64,000 bases of DNA from assembly GCA_022376465.1 (NCBI GenBank), contig JACDTU010000002.1, positions 1,674,001 through 1,738,000 on the forward strand. The letters are read 5' to 3'. The position numbers and the translations under genes are program-made. The stretch comes from Cubamyces lactineus. Taxonomy: Eukaryota; Basidiomycota; Agaricomycetes; Polyporales; Polyporaceae. Below, piece after piece: positions 55,151 to 64,000 of the stretch. Below the pieces are notes generated by a model. The model made no database searches. It saw only the letters and a list, made by a program, of their open reading frames with translations, and was not told where the DNA came from. Position 1 is the first letter of the stretch. Each line of letters starts with the position of its first letter.

Positions 55151-56572
55151 TTAGAGCTTGGAAGGTGTCCACTCGGTAGGCTCGAACGCCGCGCTAGTCA
55201 GGTCGATGCCCAGCTTTGCTTCGAGCTTCTTGAGCGCCTCAAGCGAGCCGCCGATGGGCACTTCTGCAGAGCGGCCGTGAGCGCGCGAACGTGGTTTATG
55301 CGCACAGGGCGGAACGTCTGATGTGACGACGAGAAGGGATACGTACGAATGGTCTCCATCCCGAGCGCCTGTGCAGCTTTGAGGTTCCTGCATGGCCGTA
55401 CGTCAACACGTCAATGATTGGTATAGAAGATTGGCAGAAACTCGAGCTACTTCGCCTCGCGGTACTCACATCCCTAGGTCATCCAAGAAGACGGCTTCGG
55501 TAGGCTTGATGCCGTTACGAGCACATGCGAGAAGGTATATGCCGGCTTCCGGCTTCCTGCTCGAAGATTGCGTCCGAGTATGGTAAGTAAGAAGCACGGA
55601 CGTAGGCTGAGTGGCGGAGCATGGCGCACCGCATTCCCAGCGTGCTGGAGTCACAGAAGTCGTCAAACAACGCACGCAGCCGCGGCGGTGTCGCGCCCTC
55701 GTTCCAGCCGAGGAATTCGAGCTCGGACTGCACCGTAAAATGGGGGTATCGCTCCGGAGAGGGAGGGCTATCGCCGATGATGTCGGTCTCACCCTTCGAG
55801 AAGTTGTTCGTGAGCGCGATGACCCGCCACCTGCCTGCGGCTGCCCCGGGAGGCGGATAACGGTGAGCGGGCACGCTCGGCGATGACGGTGAAGGGCCTA
55901 TACCTCGTATGCGCCGGATCGCCTCGACGACACGCTCGTCGAACTCGCCGCTTTCCCGCATCATGCGGCCGAACAGCTGACAGTTCCTTTCAGCCGCCGT
56001 AGATTTCCACCGGAGCCTGGAGGGGTGCGGACACGAAGCTCACCTCACGCCCATCGATGTGCAGCGTTTCTGGCAGTTTCGGGCACGCTGCGGGGACGTC
56101 ACCGTTGCATTAAAAAATTGCAGATCGCGGAGAGGGAGGGGGGCTTGCCTAATCCTCTGCGCTGGCAATATTGGGCATAGGCCGGGTTGTTAACCGCAGT
56201 ATCGGACAGCTCGCGGCCAAACTGCTCGTAAAATGGGAAGAGAGGCATCTCTCCCCGTTCAAACTTCTGCCAGGCTCCATGCGATCCGCGAACGGTTCTA
56301 TGGAAGGAGGGCCGAGTCGGGCAGTCAGCGTGAATGTGCGGCCTCGGGGGTGAAACTGGTGCCGGCCCACATTGCACAGTTGATGTAATTGTTGGGTATG
56401 CCGTGTTCGCGCTCGTATGCTGCGATGGCAATGAGGGGACTGCGGCACACTACGCCGCCGACCTGCGCGGGCGAGGAAGGTCAATAGGAGGCTCGATACT
56501 GTGCTCTGCTAGAACCAAGACGATCCGTGAACGTACGTCGAAAATCACTGCTTTCAGGTGAGGCGAAGTCAT
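55151..56572 (-). CDS. HAD-superfamily hydrolase (epoxide-hydrolase N-domain/ACAD10-like) with C-terminal SKL
   Basis: Probable phosphatase or related hydrolase of HAD subfamily IA. The ATG at 56572 gives MTSPHLKAVIFD, spliced to VGGVVCRSPLIAIAAYERE (motif I; nucleophile Asp in FDVGG, with the usual second Asp replaced by Gly, as in ACAD10/sEH-like members). Then GSHGAWQKFERGEMPLFPFY, FGRMMRESGEFDERVVEAIR, IALTNNFSKG (motif II), KPEAGIYLLACARNGIKPTE (motif III Lys), FLDDLGMNLKAAQALGMET (motif IV). It ends EWTPSKL, a canonical type 1 peroxisomal targeting signal, so it probably works in peroxisomes. Substrate unknown. Exon borders near 56330-56400 are approximate. Convergent with QCR10 (291 bp). 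Confidence 0.85.
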
Positions 56573-57592
56573 GGCTGCCCTTGTGGAAGAACCTCGTCAC
56601 CGCGATCCTTCAACGTAAATCGTGAGCCTCCGAGTCTATGCGTCTCTCTGGACAGCTCGGCGGGAAGTCAAGGCACTGCCTCCCGATGTAGCACTAGAGT
56701 CGGCGACAACCCAACCGGTGACCCGTCTGACGAGGTATCCGCAAACCGGCTCGGCGGTCGGTGTTCAAGAGAGCGAGCTGGTCACGCTGCACACGCACAG
56801 GCGACACGGTCATATGATTTCGCGGCGGGCGTCGAGAGCTGAGATCCATCTTAGATTGACTTTGTACGACCGACCCCCGGTCTTGGGGTGACTTTGGTTG
56901 TATATGCGCTGATCCCATGGGTGTTTTGGACCGTGTGTGCGCCGAGACGGTGCATGTACACAGAACGGACTGCGAATGTGCGACGGAGCGGAGGTCTCAC
57001 CTGTGCAAGTCGTGCGCAAGCGCGTGAGTGGTTGTGGCTCGAACTGCCGAGGTTGCCAAATCAGGCGACACTGTGGCACAGCGCTGCGATCGCACTGCCG
57101 CTCTACGGCCGCAGCTGCGTCATCGTCGCTCGACCGCCAGCCCCGAGTGCCTTGCTCCATGGAGCTACAGTGTATATCGCAACGCCAATGCTCGTTCTCA
57201 ACGACTGTAGCTGATATCGGGTTTTTACTATGAGAAATTTACGTTTGAAAGCGCCTTCAATGGCAGAAGCGCACCCGCTTCGCTCTTGACTATCAGTGAT
57301 AAAGCCAGCTTACCGCCTCTGATGGCGCTCGCTTTGTCCGCCGCTTCGCAGGCCTAGTAGGGTGTACGGATAGAACAGCATGCATCGCATTCGAGTCAGT
57401 ACTCACTGAGGCCGTGTTAGAGGGCCCGACGGTGCTCGCAGCTACACTGCCCCGCGCCCTCAATTGGAGACTCAACCCCCTGATCACTCATAAGGGCGCC
57501 ACGCTGACCTCGGAGGGCGACTTGCCCTCTTGACTGCCTCCATCACCTTCGCACACGTCGTGCCCCCTCCTTCTCTCCCACCCACCACCACC
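56573..57592. other. divergent intergenic region, HAD hydrolase / PEF protein
   Basis: 1.0 kb of promoter DNA for two divergent genes. Open frames here are short and mutually overlapping; nothing is recognised. A pyrimidine-rich stretch (57545-57592) precedes the PEF start and is probably its 5' UTR. Confidence 0.5.
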
Positions 57593-58802
57593 ATGTCCAT
57601 CCGCTACGGTGCGCCCCCGCCCCAGAGGTACTCTTCGCAATCCTCGCAATACCGTCAAAGCCCGGCTCCGCCCCCGGCGCGAACCCCGAGCCAGTACGGC
57701 GCCCCGCAGGGGGCATACTATGGCCAGCCGGCTTACGGCGCTCCCCCAGGGGGCCCTCCCGCCGGAGCCGATCCACAGCTGTGGCAATGGTTCTCGGCCG
57801 TCGACACGGACCGTTCGGGAGCGATTAGCGTAACGGAGCTGCAGGCGGCGTTGGTGAACGGTGCGTGTAGATCCTCCCATGCGAGGACGGGCTGATCCTG
57901 GGTGCGATCGTTGCTGATCGCGTGGTATGGCCCCACAGGAAACTGGACGAGTGAGTTTCGTTTCTTGCGAGCGCGTGGCTTCTGGACTCGGGGCGGCGGC
58001 GGTGTATCCGTGTATGCACTCGCCTCGTGCCTTCGAAATGAACGTGTATGGCACTCTGAACACCCATATTGACCCCGTGATGCACAGGATTCGACCTCGA
58101 TACAGTGAAGATGCTGATGTCCATCTTCGTATGTTCCCTGCTTCCTGTTTGTGCGAATAGCGCTCAATGTGCAACTTGCTGGCAGGACACCGACCGTAGC
58201 GGCACCATCGGCTTCAACGGTAGCTCTCCCTGTTGCAAAGAAGCGCAAGCGAGGCGTGCTGACGGATTCCATGCCATCCTGCAGAGTTTGTTGGACTTTG
58301 GAAGTACATCCAGGACTGGCAGAACGTCTTCAGACACTTCGACCGAGATCGGTCTGGCTCAATAGATGGGAGCGAGCTCGCTGAAGCGTTGCGAAGCTTT
58401 GGCTATAACCTCTCGCCGACACTCCTTTCCCTTGTCGAGCAGAAATATGGTAAGTTGCCGTTCGTGTGATGCACCCCAGGGACCCGAAAGAGTTGATTAC
58501 GGAAGTAGCCTCCGGCCCAACCGACCGATACGGGCCTCCGCCTGGCATCACGTTCGACCGCTTCGTTCGTGCGTGCGTCGCTGTAAAGACACTGACGGAA
58601 GCATTCCAGCGGTACGTTCGCATCTCGTTGGGGCTTCCGATTTGTGCTAACGGACGTTGTGCTCTCAGGGTCGACACGGATCGCGACGGCTGGGTACAAA
58701 TGAATTACGAGCAGTTCATGAAGGTGCGTTCGGGGGTTCTATCGCACCCTCCCGTGCCTGGTTAACGCGCTGTGACCGCAGATTGTTCTGAGCGCCCCTT
58801 GA
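57593..58802 (+). CDS. Penta-EF-hand calcium-binding protein (PEF1/ALG-2/peflin-like)
   Basis: Calcium sensor of the ALG-2/peflin/sorcin group, linked in other eukaryotes to ESCRT/COPII trafficking and calcium-dependent adhesion or stress responses. The start MSIRYGAPPPQRYSS is a Pro/Gln/Tyr/Gly-rich N-terminal tail of about 55 residues, as in peflin. EF-hands follow: WFSAVDTDRSGAISVTEL, DTDRSGTIGFNEFVGLWKYI, FRHFDRDRSGSIDGSELAEA, with YNLSPTLLSLVEQKY between, and the C-terminal FQRVDTDRDGWVQMNYEQFM, ending IVLSAP. At least five introns, several inside EF-hand loops, with short exons around 58088-58220. The overall plan matches the fungal Pef1 family. Confidence 0.88.
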
Positions 58803-59667
58803 TCGCATATCAGCCGCCTCGCGCTGACTGTCCCTTTCTGCCACGACTGTCATGATACTATTCTAAGAGCTACTGCTGCGCCTAGTTGTCCTGTACGTTT
58901 GGGCCGAAGCTCGATGGGACGAGACTTTGGCTGTATATATGTCCGTATGTACGTACGATCTCATTGCCGATAAATTGTAACACTAGTACGAGATCAATGC
59001 TGTGTATCTGCATCTGCCATGCAGCCCATGGGATGTGCGGGCGCGCTCGAACACGAAGGTTTGGCACCGGCGGGTGCGATGGTGAAGATTGAGTTCGAAG
59101 AAGGCATTTGGGCTCCCCATCACGGCCTTCCTGCTTGGGCGGTGTGGCCGGAGTTCTCTTGGACGGATCCGTTCCCACATTTGCTGGCAGGGCGACTCGA
59201 GGCGTTGGGGACAGCTCGCATACGCGTTTCCTCAACGCTGTCTGCACTTTAGGCTCGTCCAGAGGCCCGATACTCGTCCCGCCCCCTTTGTTGCCTTTGC
59301 TATATCCAGCTGCGCGTCGCGTCCGGCCCGTCGGTGAGTGCGTCATCGCGTTTTCACGTGCGTCCGGGGGTCAATGTGCTCAGTTGCCGCGCCGCCATCA
59401 AATTGGTTGGAAAGCCCGCACGTAAGTTTCGTTAGTCAATGTAACAACTTGTCTGAAGCGTCGGCTTATAGCCTCTACTAGTTGCCCGCCCCAGCCCATA
59501 GAGTCTCTATAGAACGTCCGTAACAGTCGGGGAGTATCAGCATACGTCAGGATCAGTGTGATTAAGTGCGTTGGGGTAAGCTCAGTCGCGCGGGCCCGCT
59601 GAGGTCTTACCCGGACACTCCCTGACCTCTTCCACCATCTCCTCCAGTCCACGTAGCCGTCCTCACC
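58803..59667. other. intergenic region, PEF gene to acyl-CoA synthetase
   Basis: 3' UTR of the PEF gene followed by the promoter of the acyl-CoA synthetase gene. Around 58934-58960 the sequence is AT-rich (gtatatatgtccgtatgtacgtacg). No additional gene is supported. Confidence 0.5.
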
Positions 59668-62600
59668 ATGTCCGAGTCTCCTTTCGCATACCTTCCTGTC
59701 CCCGAGAACCTCGACGCGGACTACAAGAAGCAGTGTATAGAGGTACCCGGCACGAAGCGCCCAGGACAGACCGGTATGACGCTCCCACTCGCAGCTCGTG
59801 TAGTTCCCGCAGACACGCTTACTTCGCGCTCTCACCACAGCACACTATCGGGGATGTATGTTCACTGACTCTATCGCAATATTGCCTCCTATCATATGAG
59901 CTGACGAAACGCTGTTGTGTGCCATCTCAGCGGCGTATCCCTTTGTAACCCTCGACTCTCCTAATGTCTTCACCAACCTCCTCGAGATCTGGAACGAAGG
60001 CTACCGTCGTGCCAATGGCGGGCCGTTCCTGGGACACCGTCCAGTCCTCTCCACGCAACCATTGAAGCTCGCAGAGTACCTCGAGTGGCAGTCGTGGACC
60101 GAGGTGGATCTGCGTAGACGGGCCATCGGAAGTGCTCTCCACAAGCTCTTCCAGGACGGTCCGCTCGGAGGCAGCGACCTGCCCACTGTTGGTATCTGGA
60201 GTAAGAACTGCCCCAGTACGTCTTACTTTCTTGCACTATTCGTCCACACCTCGAGGTCCTATCCCTATCCCTCGCAGACTGGCAGATAATCGACTTGGCC
60301 CTGCAAGCTTACGGCAAGGTTGGGGTCAGCTTGTACGACACATTGGGCAAGGATTCCGCAGGTGCGTTATCGCATGGCTGCGCTCTAGGCGGCTGTCTGA
60401 ACTGAAGCGACCGCTGCGACACAGAGTTCATGTAAGTTGCGCCCCGTTGAACCTCAATTGAGCCGCACCCTCACCTTGCTGTCAAGTGTCAATCATGCCG
60501 AGTTGACGGTCATCTTTGCGACGCCTGCGCATATTCCTTCGCTTCTGAAATTGGCTCCCAAGACGCCGACGCTCAAGATGATAGTGGCTATGGAGCCTTT
60601 GTCGCCCGATACTAAGACCGTGCTATCGGCGTGGGGCGACTCCGTCAATGTGCAGATCAAGGAGCTCTCGGAATGTACGTCGTGGTTGGCCGTGTGCAAC
60701 CCGGGAGCGTGCTGACTCACGAGACGCCATGTACAGTGGAGGAGTTTGGTCGCGCTAACCTGATTGACGTGATTCCGCCAAAAGCTAGTCAGATTGCTAC
60801 CATTTGTTACACTTCGGTCAGTGAATCGGTGTTACTGACTATCCAATCGTACGCTAACGAGTTCTCAGGGCACTACCGGGCAACCTAAAGGTACGACGCC
60901 GCCGGTAATAATCCCACAGCAAATTAAACACTATGCTATGATCCAGGTGTTGTGATTACTCACGGCAGCATGGCTCAGGCCGTCCATGGGTACTTGCACC
61001 AGTTCTCACTAGACAACGAGACCACTATGCTATCGTTCCTGCCGCTCGCGCACATCTACGAGGTACGGATACTGTTCCTCCACGGTATACTTGTCTGACT
61101 CAGGCGTGGGTATCACAGCGGGTCATGGAGCTGATTTGCATCGCCATGGGTGGACAAATTGGCTACGCCTCCGGCGATCCGCTTATGCTCCTTGACGATC
61201 TCAGGATCATCAAACCACATTTCCTTCCCTCAGTTCCGCGGGTTCTCAACAGAATATACCAGTCTGCCATGTCCGCGGGGTCTGCGCCTGGAATCAAGGG
61301 TGCGCTCTTCAGGAAGGCTGTAGCCACCAAGTTGTACAATCTCCGCACGCATGGTCAGTTCACACATGCCCTCTATGACCGCTTGGTGTTCAGGAAGGTA
61401 TGTACTGGCTCGCATGCGCAGCAGCAGCCCCGTTCTCACATATCCGATAATCACTAGCTTCACAACGTTTTGGGCGGTCGGGTTCGCCTCATCACGAGCG
61501 GTTCCGCACCTATCGCCGCCAATGTCATGGACTTCCTCAAGATTGGCCTTCTGGCCACGATAATCGAGGGTGCGTAGTTATATTTTGAATAATGTCCAAT
61601 ATGCTGACTGAACTACACTGCAGGGTAACTGCTCCCGTCACACTCACACTAGTGCCCGTGCTGACCGACCTTCACACTCTAGCTATGGCATGACCGAAAA
61701 CTGTGGTAGCTTTGTCCGGGCCTGGACCGACGATCCAACCTCTAGCGGAACCGTCGGTGCTCCCCTGCCCAACGCTGAGCTGAAACTCATCGATGTTCCC
61801 TCGATGGGCTACTCCGCCGAGGACAAGCCCGGGCCCCGTGGCGAAATCTGCATGCGCGGCGCGCAGCGGTTCTCGTACTACTACAAGGGTTAGTCTCCGG
61901 TCCTGCACCGAGCGGCGGTGGCGAGTGGCTAACGTTTACTGGATAGATCCGAAGAAGACCGCCGAAACGATTGATGAGGAGGGCTGGCTGCACACCGGCG
62001 ATGTCGGCATGCTCGATGAGTGCCTCCGCCTGAAGATCATTGACCGGGTCAAGGTGGGCACCCCGCCGTCCCTCGCGCGAACGCACCCGGCTGACGCTGA
62101 CGGCGCTGTCATTTGTAGAACATTATGAAACTTGCCCAGGGCGAGTACGTCGCGCTCGAGAACGTGGAGAACGTGTACAGCGGTTCGCCGCTTGTTGCGC
62201 AGCTCTACGTGCACGGCGACTCGCTCCAGTCGTACCTCATCGCCGTCGTCGTGCCCGACCCGGTCCAGTTCGCAACCCTCGTCTCGCGCGTCAGGGGCAA
62301 GCCCGTCTCGCCGACCGACCTCGCTGTGCTCGGGGAGGCCACGAAAGACCCGCAAGTGAACGCCGCTGTGCTCGCCGAGCTCACCAAGCAGGCGAAGAAG
62401 CACGGTCTCAAGGGGTACGTCCCGCGTTTCGCGTTTCGCCTGTCTGCGTGCCCGCCATGACAGAGGAGGACTGACGCGCCGCGACCGCGCATCACCCCCC
62501 TTTGCGCTGTCCGTTTAGCTTCGAGCAGGTCCGCCGGATTTACTTGACCCTGGAGGCACTCACGACCGAGAACGGCTGCCTGACGCCGACGTTGAAGATC

Positions 62601-62757
62601 CGACGGTACGTCGCGCTGCCACTTAGGCATCCATCTCGCACATCGCCGGCCTCGCTGACGCGCCTGCCACTTACCCCTTGACAGCAAGGAGACGTACGAG
62701 TACTTCAAGGCACCGCTTGACAGCCTCTACGCCCTCGGCGAACCGTCCAAGCTGTGA
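59668..62757 (+). CDS. Long-chain acyl-CoA synthetase with C-terminal SKL (peroxisomal)
   Basis: Activates long-chain fatty acids to acyl-CoA through an acyl-adenylate. The start [20 protein letters not shown] leads to the ANL superfamily order: [53 protein letters not shown], the P-loop-like [101 protein letters not shown] and [20 protein letters not shown]. It ends LGEPSKL, a canonical PTS1, so a peroxisomal beta-oxidation role is likely, as for yeast Faa2-type enzymes. About fourteen introns; all adenylation motifs are present. Slightly uncertain borders near 60360-60490. Confidence 0.93.
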
Positions 62758-63450
62758 TAGAGCCTACGCGCGCGGACTGCGCATCCTGCAGGGAAGGCGG
62801 GATCCTGTGCTGATGATGGTGGTAGTGGTGGTGGTGCTTGGATATACCATTTCGTACGCCGATGGCCCAACGCCACGGCGTGGCGGCCACGGCTGCCGTC
62901 GTTGTCGTCACCGTCGCTGTCGTCGCGCCCTCGGCTTACCCCGGTCTCGATCATCTCTCGGAAAAGGCACGCTGCTGTGTTGTAGTCTACAGACATTTTC
63001 TTCTAATCGTACTACGCGTTGTTACTGCGGTGCAGGGGCGGAGGGTGTACTCTGGCAGGCCGTGGGCTAGTAGTCTACAGTTAACAGTTACACCCTCATG
63101 GCGTGCGACTCGTGATGCGGAGCGGATGTGTGTGTGTGGTACAAGCGTCTTTCTCTCGTGTGCTGCGTGAGTGACGGTGCGACGTTGTGGGCATAAAGAG
63201 AAATTGATGGCAGGACGGGAATGATGTGGTGCTATGGGGAGGGGATGCGCGACGTTTAACGAGCTTGCGAGGACAGCCCGGAACGGACCCACGGATCGCA
63301 ATAAGATATCGAATATACCAGACGGAGCAACCGGACGGAGAAGGGCCCCTGGTCATGCGTGTTCGCCGGCGGCACCCTTCCATGATCTGAGGCCTCCTGG
63401 AGCTTGAAGCCTCAAGCCTCAAGCTTGAAGGTTCAGAGTGCATCGATACA
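62758..63450. other. convergent 3' region, acyl-CoA synthetase / MFS transporter
   Basis: 3' flanks of two convergent genes. It contains interleaved inverted repeats at 63401-63430 (agcttgaag, ctcaagc, tcaagcttga), about 20 bp beyond the MFS stop codon, which could form an RNA hairpin. No gene is supported. Confidence 0.5.
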
Positions 63451-64000
63451 TCACCGAGGCGGGGCCGCGCTTTGCCGCATGCCCTCGGCGATCCGGCGCG
63501 AGAGCGTGGTGCCCAGGAAGCAGATCGTGGTCATGACGAGCACCCAGAGGTACCGGAGGAGCACAAAGTCGTGCCCGATCGAGAACGCGAGGACGGAGCT
63601 CGCGAACGCGGGGCTGAACGAGCGCGATAGGCACTGTGGGGTGCGGTGCGGGACGCGCGGAGCCGATGTGGGGAGACGGGGGGGAGGGGGAGGGGGAGGA
63701 ATGGCAATGTCAGCGCAGATGTGGGGGTGTCGAGAGGCGGGGGACGTACCATAGCGAACTGCGCGATGCCGTTCGTAACGCCGAGCGAGGCGGGGTTCGG
63801 CGCGCTGTCTTTGACGAGGATCATGCTCACCCTGCACAGAAACGAAGAACAATCCCCGATCAATTCGCACTGTCCCTCCTTGACGCTGCAAAACGTAGGA
63901 CGTATGGGCACTCACGAGAACGCAAGCGCAGCGGTGCGCGAGATGGACAAGATGAGCCCGATGCCGAGCCACACGAGCGCGCGCGTCGTGGGCGCGAGCA
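63451..64000 (-). CDS. MFS transporter, C-terminal part (5' end beyond window)
   Basis: Partial. Three exons encode the last membrane helices of a major facilitator: WLGIGLILSISRTAALAFS, VSMILVKDSAPNPASLGVTN with GIAQFAM, and CLSRSFSPAFASSVLAFSIG, then LLRYLWVLVMTTICFLGTTL and SRRIAEGMRQSAAPPR. The NPASLGVTNGIAQF stretch and the (A)RSFSPAF block are typical of the fungal MFS group annotated as general-substrate or peptide-like (ZRT1-related) transporters. Substrate cannot be inferred from this portion. Introns at about 63635-63750 and 63835-63915. The gene continues past 64000. Confidence 0.85.
   Translation of the reverse strand, partial: ARAHDARARVARHRAHLVHLAHRCACVLVSAHTSYVLQRQGGTVRIDRGLFFVSVQGEHDPRQRQRAEPRLARRYERHRAVRYGTSPASRHPHICADIAIPPPPPPPRLPTSAPRVPHRTPQCLSRSFSPAFASSVLAFSIGHDFVLLRYLWVLVMTTICFLGTTLSRRIAEGMRQSAAPPR

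Overview
The window is nuclear DNA from a filamentous basidiomycete, most likely an Agaricomycete close to the Polyporales. That placement is inferred from three things: GC-rich genes broken by many 45-75 bp GT-AG introns, tight gene packing on both strands, and best recall of homologues for proteins such as the Phanerochaete-type exo-beta-1,3-galactanase. It holds about eighteen recognisable or well supported host genes, a four-copy tandem family and one apparently intact non-LTR retrotransposon.

Layout. 0.2-6.4 kb: four tandem same-strand genes for Ser/Thr-rich single-pass membrane proteins sharing a conserved membrane segment and cytoplasmic tail. 6.4-8.8 kb: gene-poor DNA with a 31 bp minisatellite and GC-rich palindromes. 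8.8-12.7 kb (-): Argonaute with a complete DEDH slicer tetrad, divergent from the SRP receptor alpha subunit (13.2-16.1 kb, +). 16.1-20.6 kb: nothing recognised. 20.6-21.5 kb (-): a proline-rich protein with a nuclear-localisation-like cluster. 22.4-23.2 kb (+): mitoribosomal IMG2/mL49. 23.3-26.4 kb: nothing recognised. 26.4-28.6 kb (-): secreted GH43 exo-beta-1,3-galactanase with CBM35. 29.9-31.5 kb (+): PDX1 for vitamin B6. 31.8-32.3 kb (+): a 100-residue orphan. 32.4-38.3 kb: LINE with two overlapping ORFs and a perfect 14 bp target-site duplication. 38.4-40.3 kb (-) and 40.6-41.6 kb (+): divergent RS-rich protein and cyclin L. 42.0-43.2 kb (-): Ypt1/Rab1. 43.8-45.6 kb (+): membrane-anchored aspartic protease. 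45.8-46.4 kb (-): small zinc-ribbon protein. 48.9-51.8 kb (-): Zn2Cys6 transcription factor. 52.9-54.0 kb (-) and 54.4-54.9 kb (+): divergent NOP16 and QCR10. 55.2-56.6 kb (-): HAD hydrolase ending SKL. 57.6-58.8 kb (+): penta-EF-hand protein. 59.7-62.8 kb (+): long-chain acyl-CoA synthetase ending SKL. 63.5 kb to the right edge (-): 3' part of an MFS transporter.

Most genes are housekeeping functions of secretion (SRP receptor, Ypt1), mitochondria (IMG2, QCR10), ribosome assembly (NOP16) and RNA processing (cyclin L, RS protein), without operon-like logic. The more distinctive signals are the tandem membrane-protein array, the young LINE lodged just behind the RS-protein stop codon, the neighbouring SKL-tailed enzymes that suggest shared peroxisomal targeting, and several microexons of 13-25 nt. 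I found no convincing wholly new molecular system; the tandem array is the best candidate for something undescribed. Exon joins were read by eye from splice signals, reading frame and family conservation, so gene ends are firmer than individual introns.
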